DNA from: JBFFXF01 sp041569895
Lineage (GTDB): Bacteria; Planctomycetota; UBA8108; JACQVS01
Length of the DNA stretch: 12,829 nucleotides
Direction of reading: 5' to 3'
NCBI GenBank assembly: GCA_041569895.1
Contig: JBFFXF010000223.1
Coordinates: 1 to 12,829 of the forward strand
The notes below the pieces were generated by a model. The model made no database searches. It had not been told where the DNA came from and saw only the letters and a list, made by a program, of their open reading frames with translations. A program made the translations under genes and the position numbers. Shown one piece after another: positions 1-7,253 of the stretch. How positions within the stretch are numbered: position 1 is the stretch's first letter; each line of letters opens with the position of its first letter.

Positions 1-1
1 G

Positions 2-511
2 CTGCTGCTCTGCTCCGACGGCCTGTACGAGGTGGTCGCCGACTCGGAGATCGAGAAGCACGTGCTCTCCTACGGCAGCGCGGTCGAGGATCTCGTCAAC
101 TACCTCGTCGAGCTCGCCCGCACCCGCGGCGCGCCCGACAACGTCACCATCGTCGTCGCGCGCGTCGAGTCGGAGGAGGTCGCGGCGCGCCAGGCCGCGA
201 CGCGACGGGCGCGGAGGGGCGGCGCCGCCCGAGACGGCAGCGACGTCTCACCGCTGACGGTCCTCAGACCGGTCTCCTACTTCGTCGCCTTCGCGCTCGG
301 CGCCATCCTCTCGCTCTTCTTCCAGGGAGGCCCCGTCGGCGACCTCGAGGATCAGAGCATCGAGTCACGCATCGACGCGCTCCTCGAGGACCCCGACGTC
401 GTCGACTACCTCGAATCCCATCCGCAGCTCCACGAGGAGCTCGAACGACTCCGCCGCTGGGAGCGAGAGCAGCGGGGGAGGAGGGTGGAGGATATCGGGC
501 CGGTGAGGTGA
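2..511 (+). CDS. PP2C-family Ser/Thr protein phosphatase, C-terminal fragment with membrane anchor (5'-truncated by window edge)
   Basis: The frame is open from the first codon at base 2, so the N-terminus lies outside the window. Two late PP2C motifs are visible: CSDGLYE at the left edge (codons 4-10), whose Asp-Gly normally helps bind the catalytic metals, and GAPDNVTIVV about 35 residues later, whose Asp is another metal ligand. A basic linker rich in Arg, Ala and Gly follows. Then comes one hydrophobic segment (VSYFVAFALGAILSLFF, about bases 272-322) and an acidic, helical tail of about 60 residues ending in TGA at 509-511. A catalytic domain followed by one membrane span is common in bacterial PP2C phosphatases that oppose Hanks-type kinases; a kinase partner is inferred, since none is visible here. 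Family assignment is firm from the two motifs. The topology of the tail is inferred. The gene converges on the vWA gene at 891-1598. Confidence 0.88.
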   Translation: MLLCSDGLYEVVADSEIEKHVLSYGSAVEDLVNYLVELARTRGAPDNVTIVVARVESEEVAARQAATRRARRGGAARDGSDVSPLTVLRPVSYFVAFALGAILSLFFQGGPVGDLEDQSIESRIDALLEDPDVVDYLESHPQLHEELERLRRWEREQRGRRVEDIGPVR

Positions 512-528
512 GCTTTCGGTTTCGAGCT

Positions 529-562
529 CGTTCCCGTTGCCGTTCCCGTTCCCGTGCCCGAA
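529..562 (+). repeat. Degenerate CCGTTC hexamer tract
   Basis: Starting 17 bases after the phosphatase stop codon, the + strand reads as tandem hexamers of the CCGTTC/CCGTGC type and ends in CCCGAAGG. The same hexamer family recurs at 4089-4112 and 12612-12650. The purine-rich face is always on the minus strand. Confidence 0.75.
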
Positions 563-579
563 GGCGCCCGTCGTGATCG

Positions 580-646
580 TCACGGTCACGGTCACGGCAC
601 ACGGTCACGGTCCACGGCACACGGTCCACGGGTCACGGCCACCGTC
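580..646 (+). repeat. Degenerate CACGGT hexamer tract
   Basis: About eleven units based on CACGGT, interrupted by single-base insertions and CACGGCA variants, form a low-complexity block between the CCGTTC and CCGAYN tracts. I see this hexamer type nowhere else in the window, although the block shares the layout of the other spacer repeats. Confidence 0.65.
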
Positions 647-679
647 CAGGCCAGGGTTGGGCCCGCGCTCGTGCTCCGT

Positions 680-735
680 CCGATTCCGATTCCGATGACC
701 GATACCGACTCCGACTCCGATACCGATTTCCGACC
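680..735 (+). repeat. CCGAYN hexamer tract, copy 1
   Basis: Units CCGATT, CCGATG(A), CCGATA and CCGACT follow each other almost without interruption. Positions 1-4 of the unit are nearly fixed; position 5 is T or C and position 6 is variable. The same unit dominates the spacers at 10442-10612 and 12504-12752, always in this orientation. Unlike those two sites, this one lacks the conserved core with CAACGTTG. Confidence 0.8.
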
Positions 736-744
736 GCTTTCCCT

Positions 745-772
745 GATCTGCGTCAATCTGCGTAATCTGCGT
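745..772 (+). repeat. AATCTGCG 9-mer tandem repeat, copy 1
   Basis: Three units, GATCTGCGTC, AATCTGCGT and AATCTGCGT, sit immediately after the CCGAYN tract. The same unit with the same period of 9 recurs at 10627-10653, which also lies beside a CCGAYN tract. Confidence 0.75.
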
Positions 773-817
773 TCCCGTCCCCGTCGAGCGTCCCCATCGC
801 CTTCGGCCCCCGATGCA

Positions 818-847
818 AAAGACCCCGCGATTGCTCGCGGGGTCTTT
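818..847 (-). terminator. Strong rho-independent terminator for the vWA gene, probably bidirectional
   Basis: AAAGACCCCGCGA (818-830) and TCGCGGGGTCTTT (835-847) form a perfect 13-bp inverted repeat around the tetraloop TTGC. Read on the minus strand, the stem ends in TTTT and starts 44 bases after the vWA stop codon at 891. Read on the plus strand, it is followed by T-rich sequence (TTTCGGTTTCGTTGTTTG). It could therefore end both the phosphatase and the vWA transcripts, which converge here. Confidence 0.9.
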
Positions 848-890
848 CGGTTTCGTTGTTTGTTCCGGGGTGATTTCCCCCGGCGCGGCG

Positions 891-1598
891 TTACTGCACT
901 CGCCGCATGGTGCCGCCGTTGAGCGCGGAGATCTGCTGGCAGAAGGTGACGTTGACGCTGTCGCTTCCGACGCAGATCGCGTCGAGCCGGTGGCGCTTGA
1001 AGTTGGCGCCGGTCACCTGCGACAGGGTCTGCTGGCCGTACTGCGCCGAGTTGTGACCCGGGCAGGTCGTGCCGCCGTCACCGAGGTAGATGACGACGTT
1101 GCGCTGCGTCGATGATCTGTTGGCGAAACGGATCGATTCGAGGAGTCCCTCGCGGACGCACGTGCCGCGACCGGGGACGATGGTCGAGAGCCACGCGATC
1201 GCCGACGACTTCATGCCCTGGCTCGCCTCGGCGGGACGTCCGGTGCCGGGCCACTTGATCACTTGCTGATCGTAGAAGACGACCGAGAACTGGACCTTGC
1301 TCGAGAACTGGGAGATCGTCTGGATCGCCTCGCGCTTCTCCTTCTCGAGCTCACCTTGCGCCGTCGAGCTCGAGCGGTCGAGACAGAAGTGGAAGCCATC
1401 GCCCTCGAACTGCTGACCGTAGAAGAAGACGACTTCCGGGGCCTCCTCTTCCTCCTCGGCCTGGCCGAACGCGTCGAACGGCAGGTCGAGGTTTTCCTTG
1501 GTGGCGGCCTGACCACCCTCCTGGGCGACGACCGCTCCCGGCAACACGACGACAAGGCCCAGAACCAAGCTCATGAAGAGAACGCTCAAAAGTCTCAT
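891..1598 (-). CDS. Secreted von Willebrand factor A (vWA) domain protein
   Basis: This 235-residue protein begins with a clear signal peptide: MRLL, a hydrophobic core over about residues 4-24, and a likely cleavage after AVVA at residue 25. A short acidic stretch (residues 48-53) precedes one vWA domain filling residues 55-232. The metal-ion-dependent adhesion site looks intact: DRSSS (Asp74, Ser76, Ser78), a Thr at 146 in GTCVREG, and Asp174 in YLGDGG. Such domains usually bind a protein partner through a divalent cation. Five cysteines (72, 147, 179, 209, 220) could form disulfides in the periplasm. The start at 1598 is chosen because AAAGGAG lies 5 bases upstream and the signal peptide begins exactly there; an in-frame extension to 1736 has no support. 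The gene stands apart from the gcv cluster by a 302-base gap and ends just before the 818-847 terminator. Its specific role and ligand are unknown. Confidence 0.85.
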   Translation of the reverse strand: MRLLSVLFMSLVLGLVVVLPGAVVAQEGGQAATKENLDLPFDAFGQAEEEEEAPEVVFFYGQQFEGDGFHFCLDRSSSTAQGELEKEKREAIQTISQFSSKVQFSVVFYDQQVIKWPGTGRPAEASQGMKSSAIAWLSTIVPGRGTCVREGLLESIRFANRSSTQRNVVIYLGDGGTTCPGHNSAQYGQQTLSQVTGANFKRHRLDAICVGSDSVNVTFCQQISALNGGTMRRVQ

Positions 1599-1900
1599 TG
1601 TGGCTCCTTTCCACGCATGGAGCGCCACGCGACCGCTTCTGGAAACGTGCTGGTTCGCTCCCGTAGACTCCGAAATCCTAACCAAACCTCCGACGCGACA
1701 CAAGTCAAACCGCGTCGAGACCTCGACGAGAAGCACCGTAAGTCAATCCGTCCGTGACGTTTACGGTCCGAGCCGGACGGTTCTCGCGGCGCGCTCGTCT
1801 CGCTTCCTTACCATCATGACGATGCCCGCGGCGCCGATCCTGCGCGAAAAATCGCCGGCCCGCCCGAGTGCTGGCATCCATTGAAACCTCCGAGGGTTAC
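1599..1900. other. Gene-free spacer between the lipoate-ligase-like gene and the vWA gene
   Basis: No convincing gene is present. It should contain the vWA promoter. A minus-strand TTGACT at 1708-1703 is the best -35-like hexamer, but no good -10 lies 16-18 bases away (TTAGGAT is about 21 bases off), so I do not call a promoter. The vWA Shine-Dalgarno AAAGGAG is at 1604-1610 (minus). A weak mismatch-bearing hairpin follows the ligase stop without a U-tract. None of the hexamer repeats seen in other spacers occur here. Confidence 0.5.
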
Positions 1901-2572
1901 TCAGCGGCGGCGGATCCAGCGGTCGGTGGCGAAGCGCCCGGCGGTGAGTCGATCCGCCAGCTCGACCTCGTCCGGCCGCGGCTCCTCGAGCTCGACCTCC
2001 GCCGCGGGGGAGTACACCACCGCGAACCGGGCGAGCAGCGCGCGGACACTGGCCTCCTCGGAGCCGGCGTCCGCCCCGGAGACCGGCAACACCGCCTGCA
2101 GGAGCCAGATGCCCTGCCGCCGACGCAGCGTCGCCGACGCCTGGCGCTCCGGCTCCTTCACCGAGGCGCCGCGGACGAGCTCGTCGGGGACCTTCCAGAT
2201 TCCCTTCGCGCCGGGGCCGTCGTCGGGGAGGGGGTCATTCGCCGCCCGCACGATGGCGGAGATCACGGAGACGATCTCCTCGCGGGACGGGGCGGCCGCC
2301 CGCGGAACGAACAGCGACACCGAGAGATCCCGCTCGCCGTGGAGCAGCCAGCCCCGGCCGGGAAACGCGCCCCGCACGATCGGGTGTCGGTCGAGGAGAT
2401 CGGCGGGGAGCTCGTCGTGCCTCTGCGAGACGCCGATGCACACCGTCGCCGGCTTCCACGCGGAGACCCGCAGCGTCACCTGGTCCTTCTCCGCGAGTCG
2501 GAGGATCGCCTCGTCGAGCGCAAGGTTCCAGGCGCCGGAGCCGGGTTTCGTCAGGATCGCCCGTCCTCGCAT
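1901..2572 (-). CDS. Divergent lipoate-protein ligase A / BPL-LplA-LipB family protein
   Basis: A 223-residue protein with the fold signature of the biotin/lipoate ligase family: NLALDEAIL near the N-terminus (16-24), the strand W39-KPATVCIGVSQ, then H63-PIVRG followed by GRGWLLHGERDLSVS (72-86). The last stretch matches the family's RRxxGGGxVxHxxGxLxxS box but with G-R-G for GGG and without the Arg pair; the His (78) and the closing Leu/Ser are kept. A later block RRRQGIWLLQAVL (150-162) fits the strand after the catalytic lysine, but no lysine sits in a clear K-[IV]-[SA]-G context; Lys139 is the nearest candidate. The start codon lies 22 bases inside gcvPB, which implies translational coupling. 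No strong Shine-Dalgarno is seen. The position directly behind the gcv genes suggests it attaches or transfers lipoate or octanoate to GcvH. Whether it is an ATP-dependent ligase or an acyltransferase cannot be told from sequence. At 223 residues it is shorter than E. coli LplA, which has an accessory domain. Confidence 0.72.
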   Translation of the reverse strand: MRGRAILTKPGSGAWNLALDEAILRLAEKDQVTLRVSAWKPATVCIGVSQRHDELPADLLDRHPIVRGAFPGRGWLLHGERDLSVSLFVPRAAAPSREEIVSVISAIVRAANDPLPDDGPGAKGIWKVPDELVRGASVKEPERQASATLRRRQGIWLLQAVLPVSGADAGSEEASVRALLARFAVVYSPAAEVELEEPRPDEVELADRLTAGRFATDRWIRRR

Positions 2573-4077
2573 GCACACACCAGGATCGGCGTCTTCACCG
2601 CGGCGACCTCGTCGAGCCTCTTGACGGGCTGCAGCACCGGCGCCTCTCGCAGGCGCTCCGGATCCTCGCGCGACTCGACGGCGATGGTGCGCATCGCCTC
2701 GCAGAACGCGTCGAGCGTCTGCAGTGTCTCCGTCTCGGTCGGCTCGATCATCAGCGCCTCGGACACCACGAGCGGGAAGTAGATCGTCGGCGGATGGAAG
2801 CCGAGGTCGATCAGCCGCTTCGCGATGTCGAGCGCGCGCACGCCGTGCTCCTTTTGCCGGCGCGCCGTGAAAACGACCTCGTGCATGCACGGCGCGTCGA
2901 AGGGCAGGTGGAACTCGTCGCGCAGGCGCACTCTCAGGTAGTTCGCGTTGAGCACCGCCGCCTCGCTGATGCGACGGAGGTCCTCGGGGCCGTGGGCCAT
3001 GATGTAGGCGAGAGCGCGGAGCAGGATGCCGCTGTTGCCGAGATAGCTGCGAACCTTGCCGATCGAGCGCGGGAAATCCTCGCAGAGACGATACTCGTTC
3101 TCGTCGGTCGACGCGCCGTTGCCGGCGGTCGGAGCGACGCGCTCGATTCGCGGCACCGGAAGGTAGGGCTCGAGCTCGTCGACGCAGGCGATCGGACCGG
3201 CACCCGGGCCGCCGCCGCCGTGCGGCGTCGAGAACGTCTTGTGCAGATTGAAGTGCATGATGTCGACGCCGAAGTCGCCCGGTCTCGCGACACCGAGGAT
3301 GGCGTTCATGTTCGCGCCGTCCATGTAGAGATACGCGCCGGCGTCGTGGAGCGCTCGACTGATCTCGCCGATCCTCGGCTCGAAGAGCCCGAGCGTGTTC
3401 GGGTTCGTGATCATCATCGCGGCGACGTCATCGCCGAGCTTCGAGTTGAAGTCCTCGAGGTCGACGGTGCCGTCCTTTCCGGAGCGGATCTCGCGCGTCG
3501 AGAACCCCGCGATGGTGCAGCTCGACGGATTGGTGCCGTGCGCGCTGTCGGGGACGAGCACCACCCGTCGGGCGCCGGGCTCGCGCTCCTCGAGCAGGGC
3601 GCGAATCATCATCAGCGCGGTGAGCTCGCCGTGCGCGCCGGCGGCTGGCTGCAGGCTGACGTGCGGAAGGCCGCTGATCTCCGCCAGCAGTCGCTCGAGT
3701 CGCCAGAAGACGTCGAGCCAGCCCTGGATCTCCCACGCCTCCTGCAGCGGGTGCGCTTTCCGGAAGCCCGGAAGCGTTGCCACCGCCTCGTTGACGCGCG
3801 GGTTGTACTTCATCGTGCACGAGCCGAGCGGATAGAAGTTGGTGTCGATCGCCATGTTCCGCTGCGACAGCATCGTGTAGTGGCGCACGCCCTCGAGCTC
3901 GCCGACCTCGGGCAGGCCGATCGGGTCGCGGCGGAGCAGCTCAGCGGGGAGGCAGTCGTCGAGCTCCGGGAGGCCGGACGGAACGGGCGGCGGCTCGACG
4001 CCTCGCCGTCCCGGACGGCTGCGCTCGAAGATGGTCGGCGGCGAGTCGTCGCGCGGTGCAACTCCGGATTGCTTCAT
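2551..4077 (-). CDS. gcvPB: Glycine dehydrogenase (decarboxylating) subunit 2, P-protein beta
   Basis: This is the PLP-bearing half of the split P-protein, which decarboxylates glycine and passes the aminomethyl group to the lipoyl arm of GcvH. The 508 residues are close to the usual 480-500. Clear landmarks are YPLGSCTMKYNPR (82-94), QPAAGAHGE (143-151), DSAHGTNPSS (177-186), the aspartate region YMDGANMNAI (251-260), and HFNLHKTFSTPHGGGGPGAG (275-294). In the last, Lys280 should be the Schiff-base lysine, followed by the Gly-rich turn. The C-terminus keeps the family's PVKRLDEV ending. The ATG at 4077 fits the family N-terminus; the Shine-Dalgarno is weak (GAGAAG). It lies 100 bases after gcvPA, the widest gap within the gcv genes, and that gap holds a CCGTTC hexamer tract. 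It overlaps the downstream ligase-like gene by 22 bases. Confidence 0.97.
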   Translation of the reverse strand: MKQSGVAPRDDSPPTIFERSRPGRRGVEPPPVPSGLPELDDCLPAELLRRDPIGLPEVGELEGVRHYTMLSQRNMAIDTNFYPLGSCTMKYNPRVNEAVATLPGFRKAHPLQEAWEIQGWLDVFWRLERLLAEISGLPHVSLQPAAGAHGELTALMMIRALLEEREPGARRVVLVPDSAHGTNPSSCTIAGFSTREIRSGKDGTVDLEDFNSKLGDDVAAMMITNPNTLGLFEPRIGEISRALHDAGAYLYMDGANMNAILGVARPGDFGVDIMHFNLHKTFSTPHGGGGPGAGPIACVDELEPYLPVPRIERVAPTAGNGASTDENEYRLCEDFPRSIGKVRSYLGNSGILLRALAYIMAHGPEDLRRISEAAVLNANYLRVRLRDEFHLPFDAPCMHEVVFTARRQKEHGVRALDIAKRLIDLGFHPPTIYFPLVVSEALMIEPTETETLQTLDAFCEAMRTIAVESREDPERLREAPVLQPVKRLDEVAAVKTPILVCACEDGRS

Positions 4078-4088
4078 GGTCTTCTCGA

Positions 4089-4112
4089 CCCGTTCCCGTT
4101 CCCGTACCCGTC
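4089..4112 (+). repeat. CCGTTC/CCGTAC hexamer tract inside the gcv operon
   Basis: Four units of CCCGTT/CCCGTA type lie in the 100-base gap between gcvPA and gcvPB, ending 11 bases upstream of the gcvPB start. The same hexamers occur at 529-562 and 12612-12650. CCCGTAC (4101-4107) can also pair with GTACGGG (4135-4141) across a 27-base loop. Because the tract is in the transcribed leader of gcvPB it will be present in the operon mRNA as a purine-rich stretch. Confidence 0.75.
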
Positions 4113-4177
4113 TCTGGAACCGGGTCGTCTCGGTGTACGGGAAGGGCCACGCATGATCGGTCTCGGGTAATCCCTGT

Positions 4178-5625
<1,448 letters not shown>

Positions 5626-5626
<1 letters not shown>

Positions 5627-6024
5627 CAGCCGTGATCCTCCTCCGCGATCTGCGTCCGGTACTGCTCGGCGGTCAGCAGCTTCTCGAGCTCCGTCGAGTC
5701 GCTCAAGTCGATGCGGACGAGCCAGCCATCGCCATAGGGCGAGTTCTTGATGAGGTCGAGATCGTCGGCGACCGCCGAGTTCACCTCCGTGATCGTGCCG
5801 CTGACCGGCGCGAAGAGCTCGCTCACCGTCTTCGTCGATTCGATCTCACCGAAAGCGGCCGCTCGTTTGGCGCCGGCGCCGGCTGAGGGCAGCTCGATGA
5901 ACACGAGATCGCTGAGCTGCTCCACCGCGTACGCGGTGATTCCGACGGTCGCGGTCGAGCCGTCGACCGAGACCCACTCGTGGGTGGTCGTGTATCGGAG
6001 GTTCTTCGGCACTTCCTGTGGCAT
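5626..6024 (-). CDS. gcvH: Glycine cleavage system H protein
   Basis: A 132-residue H protein of standard length that carries the aminomethyl intermediate between P and T proteins on a lipoyl-lysine. The N-terminal RYTTTHEWV is typical. The lipoylation site is ESTKTVSELFAPVSG, with Lys65 as the modified residue. NSPYGDGWL (about residues 94-102) matches the conserved C-terminal patch. I choose the ATG at 6024 because it gives the family N-terminus and has AGGAG at 6035-6039, 10 bases upstream. An upstream GTG/ATG extension to 6063 adds residues not seen in the family. It follows gcvT by 75 bases and overlaps gcvPA by one base. The likely lipoylating enzyme is the ligase-like protein at 1901-2572. 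Confidence 0.97.
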
Positions 6025-6099
6025 CGTCCTCTCACTCCTCGCGTCGCTCGTTCCGACTATCAAGGCGGCGCGCGGCGCGCCACGTCGCCGCGTCGCCCG

Positions 6100-7209
6100 T
6101 CACAGCGCTCTCTTGCGTTTCTTTCGCGTTCGCGACACGAACGGCAGCGGCTCCGGAACGGCGGGAAAGCGCGTCCCGCGGATATCCACCTCGATGCCGT
6201 CCGCCTGGCGGACGTCAGCGTCGATCAGCGCCAGCGCGATCGGCACGCCGAGCGACGGCGACGGGATGCCGCTGGTGACCTTGCCGATATCGCGTCCACC
6301 CTGGCTGAGTGTCATGCCGCTACGGGCGATCTTCCTCGACTCGATCCGCAGGCCCACCAGCTTGCGTCGCGGGCCCTCGTCTCGAACCCGCGCCAGCGCG
6401 TCGCGCCCGACGAATGCGGCGCCCTTCTCGAGAGCGACGGCGAAGCCGAGCCCCGCCTCGAACGGGTTGACGTCGCGGTCGATCTCGTTGCCGTAGAGGG
6501 GCATCCCCGCCTCGACGCGCAGCGTGTCGCGCGCGCCCAGTCCGATCGGCGCGACGAGCTCACCGCCCGACTGGAGGATACCGTCCCAGAGGCCGATCGC
6601 CAGGTCGCCGGGCGCGTAGATCTCGACGCCGTGCTCGCCCGTGTAGCCGGTGGTGGCGACCAGCGAGTCCTCACCGAGAACCCGCGCCGGCGCGATGCGG
6701 TAGTAGGGCATCTCTTCCAGGGACGTCGGGAGGTCCTCGATCAGCGGCGCGACGACCTCGACGGCGCGCGGCCCCTGGATGGAGACCATGGCCATCTCGA
6801 GCGTCCGGTCGGCGAGCTTCGCATCGCGCCCCTCGCGGTGCTCCTCGAACCAGCGGACGACGGTCTCGCGGTTCGACGCGTTGACGACGAGGAAGATCCG
6901 ATCCGGAAGCCGGTACGCGATGACGTCGTCGATGATGCCGCCGTCGGGAGCGCAGACGAGGCCGTACCGCGCGCCCCCGACTTCGAGCGAGGCGATGTCG
7001 CTGGTGACGAGGTGATCGACCCACGACACGGTGTCCGGGCCGCGCAGCTCGAGACGGCCCATGTGGCCGAGGTCGAAGAGGCCGGCCGACTCGCGGACCT
7101 TGAGATGCTCCGCCGGGATCTGGTCATAGCGGATCGGCATCTCCCAGCCATGGAAATCGACCATGGCCGCGCCGGCCCGTCGGTGGCTCTCGTACAGGCC
7201 CGTTCGCAT
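6100..7209 (-). CDS. gcvT: Glycine cleavage system T protein (aminomethyltransferase)
   Basis: GcvT transfers the methylene group from aminomethyl-lipoyl-GcvH to tetrahydrofolate and releases ammonia. The 369-residue product has the expected length and motifs in order: MVDFHGWEMPIRY (16-28), LFDLGHMGRLEL (44-55), the folate-site region DGGIIDDVIAY (89-99) with the essential Asp at 94 or 95, NASNRE (110-115), TGYTGEHGVEIY in mid-protein, GLGARDTLRVEAGMPLYGNE, and a late KVTSG. The ATG at 7209 fits the conserved LYxxH beginning; no strong Shine-Dalgarno precedes it. It starts 44 bases after the lipoprotein stop on the same strand, so the two are probably co-transcribed. The last 11 residues (SRTRKKRKRAL) are a basic tail, milder than that of GcvPA. 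Confidence 0.97.
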   Translation of the reverse strand: MRTGLYESHRRAGAAMVDFHGWEMPIRYDQIPAEHLKVRESAGLFDLGHMGRLELRGPDTVSWVDHLVTSDIASLEVGGARYGLVCAPDGGIIDDVIAYRLPDRIFLVVNASNRETVVRWFEEHREGRDAKLADRTLEMAMVSIQGPRAVEVVAPLIEDLPTSLEEMPYYRIAPARVLGEDSLVATTGYTGEHGVEIYAPGDLAIGLWDGILQSGGELVAPIGLGARDTLRVEAGMPLYGNEIDRDVNPFEAGLGFAVALEKGAAFVGRDALARVRDEGPRRKLVGLRIESRKIARSGMTLSQGGRDIGKVTSGIPSPSLGVPIALALIDADVRQADGIEVDIRGTRFPAVPEPLPFVSRTRKKRKRAL

Positions 7210-7253
7210 TCAGCCGATCGGAACCGGAATCCGATGCGCCGGAGACGCGGCGC

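Noticed and set aside
1674..1708. vWA promoter with -35 TTGACT at 1708-1703 (minus)
   Set aside because: The nearest -10-like sequence is about 21 bases away, outside normal spacing; evidence too weak to annotate.
1860..1900. Terminator after the lipoate-ligase-like gene
   Set aside because: The only hairpin has a mismatch, a short stem and no U-tract.
2794..4170. 458-codon open frame on the plus strand opposite gcvPB
   Set aside because: Shadow of gcvPB; no start signal and no recognisable domain.
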